NCBI GenBank assembly: GCA_046349935.1
Contig: JAXMBK010000014.1
Location: 149,075 to 213,074 of the forward strand
DNA from: CAIXSC01 sp046349935
GTDB lineage: Bacteria; Planctomycetota; Planctomycetia; Pirellulales; Pirellulaceae
Length of the DNA: 64,000 nt
Direction of reading: 5' to 3'
Under the pieces are notes generated by a model. That model was not told the DNA's origin. It saw only the letters and a list, made by a program, of their open reading frames with translations, and made no database searches. The position numbers and the translations under genes are program-made. Below, piece after piece: positions 49,732-56,896 of the stretch; position 1 is the stretch's first letter, and every line of letters begins with the position of its first letter.

Positions 49732-50183
49732 GCGAGCCGCTCGTGTTCATGATGGGCAAGTTCGCCGCCGAACTGCCGGTGGATCGTCGCTATGCCAAGA
49801 ATCACATGTGGGCGGCGCCGGTCGCCGCGGGCTGGCGGTTCGGCTTCACGTCGTACGCCGTGCGGCTGCTGCAAGACGTCTACTTCCTGGACTGGATCGT
49901 CGACGCCGGGACCGAGCTCGCGGTGCGGCAAGAGATAGGGCAGATCGAGAGCAAGAAAGCCGAAAGTGCTCTGTATGCACCGCTCGCCGGTCGCTTGGTC
50001 CGATTCAACGAAGAACTGTTGTCGGACCCTTCCGGCATCAATGTCGACAAGTACGGCGCCGGTTGGCTGTTCGAAATGTCCGGCGCCGGCGACGAGTTGC
50101 TGACGCCGACCGCCTACTTCGCGCACCTCGAATCGGTCTGGGACGTCACGCAGCGCACGATCAAAGGACAACTCAACGAATAG
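49728..50183 (+). CDS. GcvH-like lipoyl-carrier protein
   Basis: A 151-residue protein resembling glycine cleavage H protein. K-N-H-M-W (residues 24-28) stands for the usual H-E-W; F-T-S-Y-A-V-R-L-L-Q-D-V-Y-F-L-D-W matches the T-x-Y-A-x-x-x-L-G-D-V strand. I-E-S-K-K-A-E-S-A-L-Y-A-P-L-A-G-R-L matches the lipoylation site E-S-V-K-A, with Lys77 the expected lipoyl lysine, and G-I-N-V-D-K-Y-G-A-G-W-L-F fits the conserved end. No gcvT or gcvP is nearby. The ATG overlaps the radical SAM stop. It could be a dedicated carrier for the upstream enzyme, analogous in principle to LbpA-type lipoyl proteins outside glycine cleavage. Confidence 0.82.
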   Translation: MSEPLVFMMGKFAAELPVDRRYAKNHMWAAPVAAGWRFGFTSYAVRLLQDVYFLDWIVDAGTELAVRQEIGQIESKKAESALYAPLAGRLVRFNEELLSDPSGINVDKYGAGWLFEMSGAGDELLTPTAYFAHLESVWDVTQRTIKGQLNE

Positions 50184-50394
50184 CCCCTCGCCCTCGCCTC
50201 CCCCGACCTCGCGTCGGGGGCCCCGCGCACGCGCAGCGCACTAAGCAAGCGCCGCGCCCTGCCCCCGCCCCTGCCCGCGGCTTTGGAAGTTGCGCCCAGG
50301 GCAGAGCGACACGGCGCAGCCGTGGCGCGACGCCCTTCAAGGCCAGACAGTCGAGGCGCCGTGGGAGCGGGCGGCTCGCTAGCGCAATCCATCC

Positions 50395-50435
50395 CGAGTA
50401 CGAGTACGAGTACCGTTGCACTGAGTACGAGTACG
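50395..50435 (+). repeat. GAGTAC hexamer repeats
   Basis: CGAGTACGAGTACGAGTAC (50395-50413), nine spacer bases, then GAGTACGAGTACG (50423-50435). Confidence 0.85.
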
Positions 50436-50538
50436 ACGGCCCCGACGGACGGCCCATTAGCGTCGCCCGAAAGCGCCAGACGAAAACGCCCAGGCAGTCT
50501 CGGGGAAGGCCCGTTCATCCGGCTTCGACGCCGTGGTT

Positions 50539-50552
50539 CGTACTCGTACTCG
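50539..50552 (-). repeat. Inverted partner of the GAGTAC repeats
   Basis: CGTACTCGTACTCG is the exact reverse complement of part of 50395-50413, allowing a 14 bp stem across about 130 bp. Confidence 0.8.
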
Positions 50553-50580
50553 CTTCGATTCTCGCCGTTGAGCTCTAGGC

Positions 50581-50612
50581 CCTTTCGGGCAACGCTGTGA
50601 AGTATTTTCAGG
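50581..50612 (+). repeat. REP-like element, family with GGGCAACGC..TGAAG, copy 2
   Basis: CCCTTTCGGGCAACGCTGTG then AAGTATTTTCAG; compare 6211-6240. Confidence 0.5.
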
Positions 50613-50780
50613 CCGCGAAACGGCGGGATATGACGAGCATCTGACGTCCTCGCTCGCCCCCGGGCAGATTTGTCTCCGTGAGAAACAAGAAAGAGCAAAC
50701 AAGGAGGTGCACCGGCGCGGACAGGAAAGCCGTGGATCGCCTTTGAGTAACCGAACGACCTCGTTCTTCCCGAAAAAAAT

Positions 50781-50808
50781 GCTTCACAGAGTTGCCCCTG
50801 CGGGGCAG
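50781..50808 (-). repeat. REP-like element, same family, opposite orientation, copy 3
   Basis: GCTTCACAGAGTTGCCCCTG then CGGGGCAG is the reverse-complement form of the element at 6211. Confidence 0.5.
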
Positions 50809-50824
50809 ATGCCCGCCAGTCACC

Positions 50825-50885
50825 ACTCGCCCGTTTCCTTCACGACAACGATCTACGATCGTTCTTTTCCGTGCCGGCAAGGGAG
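50825..50885 (+). repeat. Dispersed repeat (related to 20389-20450), copy 2
   Basis: CTCGCCCGTTTCCTTCACGA followed by CAACG, then TTTCCGTG..GGCAAGGGA, with one mismatch in the first 25 nt relative to copy 1. Confidence 0.6.
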
Positions 50886-51062
50886 ACAGCCGTCGATACT
50901 TGCAAAACAGCGCAACTTCAAAACCCGCGCCCCTCGCGCAATTTCTCCTCTCCGCGACTCCGCCGGGAGTGGCCTCAGGAGGGGGCAGCGGAGTAAAATG
51001 CGAGGCCGATGAGACGCGAGCGGTTTGCGACATTCGGTTAATCGACGACGGTGAAGACGGCC

Positions 51063-52205
51063 ATGGCGAAGCGTACGACGGTGGTGATTTCTCAGGGGCA
51101 GAGTCAGAACCCGGCGAAGCGGGACCTTGAGGAGAATTTGGTCGCGGCGCTGATCATGGAGCCGGGGATCGAAGTGGTGGTCGTCCCGCACCTTTACGAT
51201 CTGAAGGCCGACGGCACCGGCGTCATTGCGCTGCAGGGGATTCCCGGGCCGGTCGTCGTCCTGTCGTGGCTCTACGAACGAGCGGCTCGGTGGATCCTGG
51301 ACCGATACGGCGTTCACGGCAAGATCGGCGTGACGCTGCTGCGTTCGAACGACGAAACAGACGAGGACGCGGACGAATTGCGCGAGGCGCAGTCGCAGGC
51401 GGCGGAAGAGGCGAAAGACGGGGCGGCAAGCGAGGAGACGGGCGACAAGCTGCGTGTGATCGAGCAGCGGACGACGCCGGCCCGTCGCGTCTACTGCATC
51501 GACTTGCGTGTGCATGCGAAGGTCGAACCGTACGTGGAGGAGATCCGTCGGATCGCGGAGGAGAACCGCCTGCAATTGGTGCAGCTCGGCGATTGGATCG
51601 GCGGCGCTCCCTCTCCGACGGCGCTCGCCCGGTTTGAGTCGCCGACGAACGACACGGCGATCGGCGGTTCGGGACCGACGGTTGCGGCGGCCGCTTCGGC
51701 GGCCGCGAGCGAAGCGGCGCAAGCGTTGCGGATCGTGGAGGCGACGGAGCGGCGCTGGTATCCGGTGATCGACTTCAGCCGCTGCACGAATTGCATGGAG
51801 TGCATCGATTTCTGTTTGTTCGGCGTGTACGGCGTCGATAAGTCCGAGACGATTTTAGTGGAGCAGCCGGACAATTGTCGCAAAGGATGTCCGGCGTGCA
51901 GCCGAGTGTGTCCCGAAAATGCGATTATGTTCCCGCAACACAAGACGCCGGCGATCGCGGGTGCGCCTGCCGAGGCGGCCGGGGCGCTCAAGATCGACTT
52001 GTCGAAGTTGTTCGGTGCGCCCGAAGGGGCCGTCGATGCCTTTGAAATGGCCGCTCGGGAACGGGACGAACAGTTGTTGGCGGCAGGGCGCGAGGCGGTC
52101 GGGATGTCGGTCGGGATGCCCAAACGGCAGACGTCGACGGGCCCAGCCGGGCCCAAGGACGAACTGGACAACTTGATCGATGCGTTGGACGATCTCAACC
52201 TGTAG
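51063..52205 (+). CDS. Two-cluster ferredoxin-domain protein with unknown N-terminal domain
   Basis: A 380-residue protein. Residues 1-225 form an unrecognised alpha/beta domain (T-T-V-V-I-S-Q-G-Q-S-Q-N-P near the start, G-P-V-V-V-L-S-W-L-Y) with an acidic insertion and an Ala-rich stretch. Residues 241-251 hold C-T-N-C-M-E-C-I-D-F-C, a canonical CxxCxxCxxxC for one [4Fe-4S]. Residues 272-284 hold C-R-K-G-C-P-A-C-S-R-V-C-P, with one extra residue in the first spacing. A helical tail with many acidic residues ends the protein. A cytoplasmic electron carrier is likely; the upstream radical SAM enzyme is one possible client, although 880 bp separates them. ATG 51063 is preferred to GTG 51051. 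Confidence 0.8.
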   Translation: MAKRTTVVISQGQSQNPAKRDLEENLVAALIMEPGIEVVVVPHLYDLKADGTGVIALQGIPGPVVVLSWLYERAARWILDRYGVHGKIGVTLLRSNDETDEDADELREAQSQAAEEAKDGAASEETGDKLRVIEQRTTPARRVYCIDLRVHAKVEPYVEEIRRIAEENRLQLVQLGDWIGGAPSPTALARFESPTNDTAIGGSGPTVAAAASAAASEAAQALRIVEATERRWYPVIDFSRCTNCMECIDFCLFGVYGVDKSETILVEQPDNCRKGCPACSRVCPENAIMFPQHKTPAIAGAPAEAAGALKIDLSKLFGAPEGAVDAFEMAARERDEQLLAAGREAVGMSVGMPKRQTSTGPAGPKDELDNLIDALDDLNL

Positions 52206-52332
52206 CACAGGGATTTGACGCCAGCGAAGTAGCCATTTGTGAGTCGCGAGTACGTTGGTCGGCGTGGGGCTAGGAGTTCCGACCAGCGTGCGCAGCTTGG
52301 CCGTTTTTGGGCGGCGAGGCGGGAGCCGTTGG

Positions 52333-54954
52333 ATGAAGCCCCACGAGAATGTGCACGGCGCGTCGCGCCGGTTTGATGAGTTGCCGGCCGCCGGCTATCA
52401 GCCGCTGGTCTTGTTGGCTGCCGCGATCGCCTTGGGGATTGCGGCGAACGACGCTTTGCGTCTGGGGCCCCTGCCCGCTTGGGCTCGGCCCGGCTTGGGA
52501 TGCTGGCTGCTGGCGACGGGGGCCGCGTTGGCGGTTTGGCGCCGCAGTGAAGGTCTGGCCGCGCCGCGCTGCGCCACGCTGGGATTGGGGCTGGCCGCCG
52601 CCGCGGTCGGCGGGCTGTGGCATCACATTTATCTTGATCGGTATCCGGCCGATCATTTGGCGCGGCGTCTGGGACGCGAACCCGCAGCGGTCTGCGTGGA
52701 AGCGGTAGTGGAGGCGGAGCCGCGGACGAGGATGGCGATGGGAAGCCCGGGACCTGCCTGGGCGCCGACGCGGCCGGAAACGCAGTTCACGGCGACAATC
52801 CGACGGGTGCGCGCGCCGGAAGGGTGGACTTCGGCGTCGGGAGAGGCGCGCGTTTTCGTAACGGGAAAGTTGGACGACGTTCACTGCGGCGACCAAGTCC
52901 TATTGCTGGCTCAGGCTGCCTTGCCGACGCCCGCTGGAAACCCGGGCGAGTACGATGCGGCACGAGCCGAACGGGGGCGGCGGCGACTGCTGCGGCTGTC
53001 TGTGAAGTCGCCCGCCGCGGTGACGGTCCAAGCACGGCCGCTGGCGTGGAATTGGCGGAGGACCCTGGCCGAGCTCCGCGCTGCAGGTCAACGCCGCCTG
53101 ACTCAATATGTGGGCGGCGAGTCGGCGATCCTCGCGTCCGCGCTGTTGCTCGGGACGCGCGACGAGTTGGCGCCGGAGCGTAATCAGGCGTTCTTCGTCA
53201 CGGGACTCGCGCATCTGCTCGCCATTTCAGGACTGAATGTGGCCATCTTTGCGTATGGCTTCTGGGCGGTGGTCAGGTTGGGGTGGTTTCCGCGGCGAGG
53301 GGCGTTGGCGATCGTGGGGCTGTTGGCCGTTTTCTACGCGTTGTTGACTGGCGCCGACCCGCCGGTGGTGCGCGCGGCGATCTTGGTGGTTTGCGTCTGT
53401 ACGGCTCGCTTTCTGGGCCGGCAGGGGCTGGCCTACAACACGTTGGCGGCGGCGGCGCTGGCCATCCTCGCGGCGAACCCCGATTCGCTGTTTCAGACCG
53501 GGACGCAGTTGTCGTTTCTCGCGGTCGGCGTGTTGTGTCGGACGACGAGTCGGCGGACTCGCCCTGCGCGTCGAGACGCCCTAGAGCAGATGTTGGAACG
53601 AGCTCGCCCGTGGTGGCAACGACGGCTGCGACAAGCGCTCGCGTGGTGGTGGGACGTGTTTGCGACCAGCGGAAGCGTGTGGTTGGCCAGCTTGCCGCTG
53701 GTGGTGTGGAAGTTTCATCTCGTGTCTCCCGTGGCGCTGTTGCTGAACCCCGTGGTGCTCGCCCCGACCGCCGTCGCGCTGTACGCCGGCTTCTTCACGT
53801 TGGTGACGGCGGATGCAGCGCCAAGCGCGGCGGCCGCGACGGGCGCGTGTTGCCGTTGGTCGTTGGAATGCCTGGAGTATTGCGTGGCGTGGGGGGAGCG
53901 GTTGCCGGGGAGTCATGTGTGGTGGGCGGGGCCGAGCGGCGGGTGGGTGGCGCTGTTCTACGCCGGCTTGGCAATGACACCTCTATGGCGGGGCTCGCGG
54001 CGCGCAAGTTGGTTGGCGGGGGCGACGGTCGTCGTCGGATTGATGGGACCGGCGACGTGGTGGTGCGATCGGTCCCCCTCGGGAGCGGGCGTGCGCGGCG
54101 CGTGGCATGTGCGAGGCGATCGCGCTGGGGACCAACCTGCGCCCTGGCGCTGTACGTTTGCGGCAGTGGGACACGGAACGGCCGTGCTGGTGGAATCGCC
54201 CGCGGGCGGCACGTTGTTGTACGACTGCGGCCGGCTCGGCGCCCCGTCGCTCGGCGCCCGCTCCATCTCGTCCGTTTTGTGGTCGCGCGGCTGGTCAAGC
54301 ATCGACGCCGTGGTGATTTCGCATGCCGACGCGGACCATTACAACGCGTTGCCGGAACTGCTAGCGCGGTTCTCGATCGGCCGCGTCTACATTTCGCGCG
54401 GGATGGCGCGCCGTCGCGACGCGGGATGGGCGGCGGTGCGCGACGCGATCGTCGCCCGCGGGACGCCGTTGGAAGTGATCGAGTCGGGGCGGTGCTTGCC
54501 GGAGTTCACGGGCGGCGAGTGTCGGGTGCTGCACCCGCCGCCGGGGGCTGCGACGGAAGCGGTCGGCGCGTCGGACAACTCACGCAGCCTCGTGTTGTCG
54601 TTGTCGGCGGCGGGGCGGCGCGTGTTGTTGCCGGGCGATCTGGAGGGGGATGGCTTGCGGTCGCTGGTTCAACAGGACCCGCAACCGCACGATGTGCTCA
54701 TGGCCCCCCACCATGGCAGCGCCAGGAGTCAGCCGGAGGCGTTGGTGCGGTGGGCCAGTCCGCACGTCGTGGTGGTGAGCGGTGCGGCGGGGAAAGCGAA
54801 GTCTGACGAGCGGGCGACGGCGGATCGAGCGACGCCCAGGGCGTCCTTCAGGCCCACGCAGTTGCATACGGCCTACGACGGCGCGATTCATTTGGAAATG
54901 TCGCGCGACGACGTGCGAATATGGACTTGGCAGGGACGTTGGCGGCGTCGCTGA
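52333..54954 (+). CDS. comEC: ComEC/Rec2 DNA uptake channel with metallo-beta-lactamase domain
   Basis: An 873-residue inner-membrane protein. N-terminal helices precede a DUF4131-like OB region (about residues 110-240). The competence core has H-L-L-A-I-S-G-L-N-V-A-I-F (about residues 296-308), then G-A-D-P-P-V-V-R-A-A-I and more transmembrane helices. The C-terminal beta-lactamase-like domain carries V-I-S-H-A-D-A-D-H-Y (the H-x-D-x-D-H metal motif), L-L-P-G-D-L-E and M-A-P-H-H-G-S. In the family it transports one DNA strand across the membrane during transformation. GGGAG stands ~8 nt before the ATG at 52333. No other competence genes are visible nearby. Confidence 0.93.
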   Translation: MKPHENVHGASRRFDELPAAGYQPLVLLAAAIALGIAANDALRLGPLPAWARPGLGCWLLATGAALAVWRRSEGLAAPRCATLGLGLAAAAVGGLWHHIYLDRYPADHLARRLGREPAAVCVEAVVEAEPRTRMAMGSPGPAWAPTRPETQFTATIRRVRAPEGWTSASGEARVFVTGKLDDVHCGDQVLLLAQAALPTPAGNPGEYDAARAERGRRRLLRLSVKSPAAVTVQARPLAWNWRRTLAELRAAGQRRLTQYVGGESAILASALLLGTRDELAPERNQAFFVTGLAHLLAISGLNVAIFAYGFWAVVRLGWFPRRGALAIVGLLAVFYALLTGADPPVVRAAILVVCVCTARFLGRQGLAYNTLAAAALAILAANPDSLFQTGTQLSFLAVGVLCRTTSRRTRPARRDALEQMLERARPWWQRRLRQALAWWWDVFATSGSVWLASLPLVVWKFHLVSPVALLLNPVVLAPTAVALYAGFFTLVTADAAPSAAAATGACCRWSLECLEYCVAWGERLPGSHVWWAGPSGGWVALFYAGLAMTPLWRGSRRASWLAGATVVVGLMGPATWWCDRSPSGAGVRGAWHVRGDRAGDQPAPWRCTFAAVGHGTAVLVESPAGGTLLYDCGRLGAPSLGARSISSVLWSRGWSSIDAVVISHADADHYNALPELLARFSIGRVYISRGMARRRDAGWAAVRDAIVARGTPLEVIESGRCLPEFTGGECRVLHPPPGAATEAVGASDNSRSLVLSLSAAGRRVLLPGDLEGDGLRSLVQQDPQPHDVLMAPHHGSARSQPEALVRWASPHVVVVSGAAGKAKSDERATADRATPRASFRPTQLHTAYDGAIHLEMSRDDVRIWTWQGRWRRR

Positions 54955-55075
54955 AGTAGGCAAATCGCACTTGCCAAAATCAACGTTCGGGGATAGGTTC
55001 GCCAGCGCACGCGGTGCGAGCGCCGGCGAAGGAGTCGCAGCGGGCTGCTGCGTCGCGAGGGGAGGAGCGAGAAGC

Positions 55076-56158
55076 ATGGATGCTTGGACGTTGGATTACC
55101 GACCGCACGCGGTGCGCTGGAATTGGCGGCGTTGGGTTGGGGCGGCGCTGTGCGTGACGCTGGTCAAATGCGGCATCGCGTCCCCCGCTTTTGCGATGCC
55201 GCCTCCGCCGCCTGGAGATGAAGAAGGCGCCGACGACATGGACCTTGATCGTCCTGTGCTGCAGAACATGAACTGGGTCATGCCGACGATGGGCGGCAAG
55301 CAGTTGTGGACCGACGAACGCGTGCACGGGGAGTTTCACATCCAGCGCAACGTGCTCACCGGACACTATCGCTTGCTGGACGAAAGCGATCGGCGGCTGG
55401 CTTGGGGCACGTGGGAACAATGCGAACAGCGGTTTCGCGAGGTGCTGGCGGAGCAAAATGTGCCGCCGGTGCGCGGCAAGGTCGTCGTGTTGTTGCATGG
55501 ACTTGGACGATCGCGGGCCGTCGTGAAGCCGATGGCCGATTATTTGCAGAAAGAGGGTGGATACACGACGTTGCGAATGACCTATGCGAGCACGCGCGAG
55601 GGAGTGGACCAGCATGCCGACGCGCTGCGGAAAGTCGTCGATTACTTGCAGGAAGCGGACGAGATTTCGTTCGTCGGCCATAGCCTGGGGAACATCGTGG
55701 TCCGACACTATTTGGCGGACGAGATCGAACGCGGACAGGGGCGAGTGCGCATGCCGCTGGGGCGAGTGGTGATGCTGACGCCGCCCAACAACGGAGCGGT
55801 GATCGCGAAGCGGCTGCATAGCACGGGGCTGTTCGCCCCGATCGCGGGCAAGGCCGGCGTCTCGCTGGGACGGGAATGGGACCAATTCGTGGGTCGGCTG
55901 GCGACGCCTCCTTGCGACTTTGGGATCGTGGCGGGCGGCCGTGGGAATGAAAAGGGAAACAATCCTCTCCTGCCGGGCGACGATGATTTGGTCGTGACGG
56001 TCGAAGAAACGCGGCTCGCGGGCGCACGCGACTTTCTGCTCGTGCCAAACGTCCATTCGGGCGTGTTGCGGGACTCGGAAGTGCAAGCGGCGACGCTGCG
56101 CTTCTTGCAACAGGGATGTTTTCGAGCGGACGGGAAACGCGAGCCGATCGATGAGTGA
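55076..56158 (+). CDS. Secreted lipase-like alpha/beta hydrolase
   Basis: A 360-residue protein with an N-terminal export signal (W-V-G-A-A-L-C-V-T-L-V-K-C-G-I-A-S-P-A-F-A, cut near residue 40) and a Pro-rich start of the mature part. The hydrolase core has V-V-L-L-H-G-L-G-R-S (about residues 140-149), the nucleophile elbow G-H-S-L-G with Ser203, and a late Asp and His (D-D-L-V-V-T and N-V-H-S-G). The triacylglycerol lipase/esterase class is likely; the lipid substrate is unknown. A GGAGG lies ~10 nt before the ATG. It overlaps ruvX by 8 bp. Confidence 0.85.
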   Translation: MDAWTLDYRPHAVRWNWRRWVGAALCVTLVKCGIASPAFAMPPPPPGDEEGADDMDLDRPVLQNMNWVMPTMGGKQLWTDERVHGEFHIQRNVLTGHYRLLDESDRRLAWGTWEQCEQRFREVLAEQNVPPVRGKVVVLLHGLGRSRAVVKPMADYLQKEGGYTTLRMTYASTREGVDQHADALRKVVDYLQEADEISFVGHSLGNIVVRHYLADEIERGQGRVRMPLGRVVMLTPPNNGAVIAKRLHSTGLFAPIAGKAGVSLGREWDQFVGRLATPPCDFGIVAGGRGNEKGNNPLLPGDDDLVVTVEETRLAGARDFLLVPNVHSGVLRDSEVQAATLRFLQQGCFRADGKREPIDE

Positions 56159-56618
56159 CGCGACGGCGGCGGAGTGGCCGAGCCAGGGGCGGATCGCGGG
56201 CGTCGACTTTGGAACGGTGCGAATCGGCGTCGCGGTGACGGATCCCGAGCGTCGATTCGCGAGTCCCTGGGAGACGCGAACTCGACAGTCGGAGGCGCAA
56301 GACGCCGCGTACTTCGAGCGAATGGCGCGCGATGAGCGGCTGGTGGGCTGGGTCGTCGGCTTGCCCGTTTATCCCAGCGGCGACGAAAGTCCGTTGTCGA
56401 CCGCCGCGCGGCGCTTCGGCGCATGGTTGGCGCGTGCGACCCATCTGCCCGTCGTCTTCTACGACGAACGCTATTCCTCCACCGCCGCCGACGACTACCT
56501 GACTGAAGGGCGACTCACCAAGAAACGCCGTCAGGAGCGGCGCGACCAACTGGCCGCCCAGATCCTGCTCACCAGCTTCCTCGAAGCGGGCCAACCCGCC
56601 GCCGACCGAGCGCCGTAG
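56151..56618 (+). CDS. ruvX: Putative pre-16S rRNA nuclease / Holliday junction resolvase homolog
   Basis: 155 residues of the YqgF/RuvX RNase H-like fold. G-V-D-F-G-T-V-R-I-G-V-A (residues 17-28) carries the first catalytic Asp; V-G-L-P-V-Y-P-S-G follows near residue 64, and Y-D-E-R-Y-S-S near residue 103 carries the later acidic residues. YqgF processes the 5' end of 16S rRNA in Escherichia coli; the resolvase role is older and less certain. The start overlaps the lipase gene end. The TAG stop belongs to a partial copy of the dispersed repeat. Confidence 0.93.
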   Translation: MSDATAAEWPSQGRIAGVDFGTVRIGVAVTDPERRFASPWETRTRQSEAQDAAYFERMARDERLVGWVVGLPVYPSGDESPLSTAARRFGAWLARATHLPVVFYDERYSSTAADDYLTEGRLTKKRRQERRDQLAAQILLTSFLEAGQPAADRAP

Positions 56619-56626
56619 GACAGGCC
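56615..56626 (+). repeat. Partial dispersed repeat unit that supplies the ruvX stop
   Basis: GTAGGACAGGCC duplicates the first part of the full copy that begins at 56627. Its TAG (56616-56618) ends ruvX. Confidence 0.85.
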
Positions 56627-56650
56627 GTAGGACAGGCTTCCAGCCTGTCT
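56627..56650 (+). repeat. Dispersed palindromic repeat, copy 11
   Basis: GTAGG plus core ACAGGCTTCCAGCCTGT, directly after the partial unit at 56615. Confidence 0.92.
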
Positions 56651-56688
56651 CCCCATCTCCCCATCTCCCCATCTCCCCATCTCCCCAC
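56649..56688 (+). repeat. Microsatellite of CTCCCCAT units
   Basis: Four to five tandem copies of an 8 bp unit follow the dispersed repeat directly. Confidence 0.85.
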
Positions 56689-56740
56689 CGAGCACCCCTC
56701 TGCGTTGGCGCTCTCGTTGGCGCGCTCTCGTTGGCAGCGC

Positions 56741-56812
56741 GGCGGGGCGTTGGCGGTGTGGCGGTGTGGCGGTGTGGCGTGGTGGCGTTGTGGCGTGGTG
56801 GCGTGGTGGTGC
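56741..56812 (+). repeat. GTGGCG-rich simple-sequence tract
   Basis: Imperfect tandem GTGTGGCG and GTGGTGGC units up to the next dispersed repeat. Confidence 0.75.
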
Positions 56813-56814
56813 GT

Positions 56815-56837
56815 AACAGGCTGGAAGCCTGTTCTAC
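56815..56837 (-). repeat. Dispersed palindromic repeat, copy 12
   Basis: Minus orientation, core ACAGGCTTCCAGCCTGT. It closes a repeat-bounded, simple-sequence gap between ruvX and the patatin gene. Confidence 0.92.
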
Positions 56838-56896
56838 GGGGTATGTTATCATCCAGTCGTTCACCTGCGGGCGGCTGAGAAATGAGTGAGGAAGTC

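Larger units (their letters stand above)
50184..51062. other. 879 bp gene-free region with several repeats
   Basis: No credible gene. It contains two GAGTAC-repeat blocks and their inverted partner, two REP-like elements in opposite orientation (50581-50612 and 50781-50808), and a repeat shared with 20389-20450. The promoter for the ferredoxin gene should lie near its end. Confidence 0.6.

Noticed and set aside
49728..50183. Calling the lipoyl protein gcvH of the glycine cleavage system
   Set aside because: No gcvT or gcvP nearby, and conserved H-protein positions differ at the N-terminus; only the lipoyl-domain assignment is supported.
50276..50600. Short plus-strand ORFs rich in Ser/Thr-Tyr repeats
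   Set aside because: They are translations of the GAGTAC microsatellite, not protein-coding sequence.
55356..56864. 502-residue minus-strand frame opposite lipase and ruvX
   Set aside because: Its start lies in dispersed and simple repeats and its body is the complement of two conserved genes.
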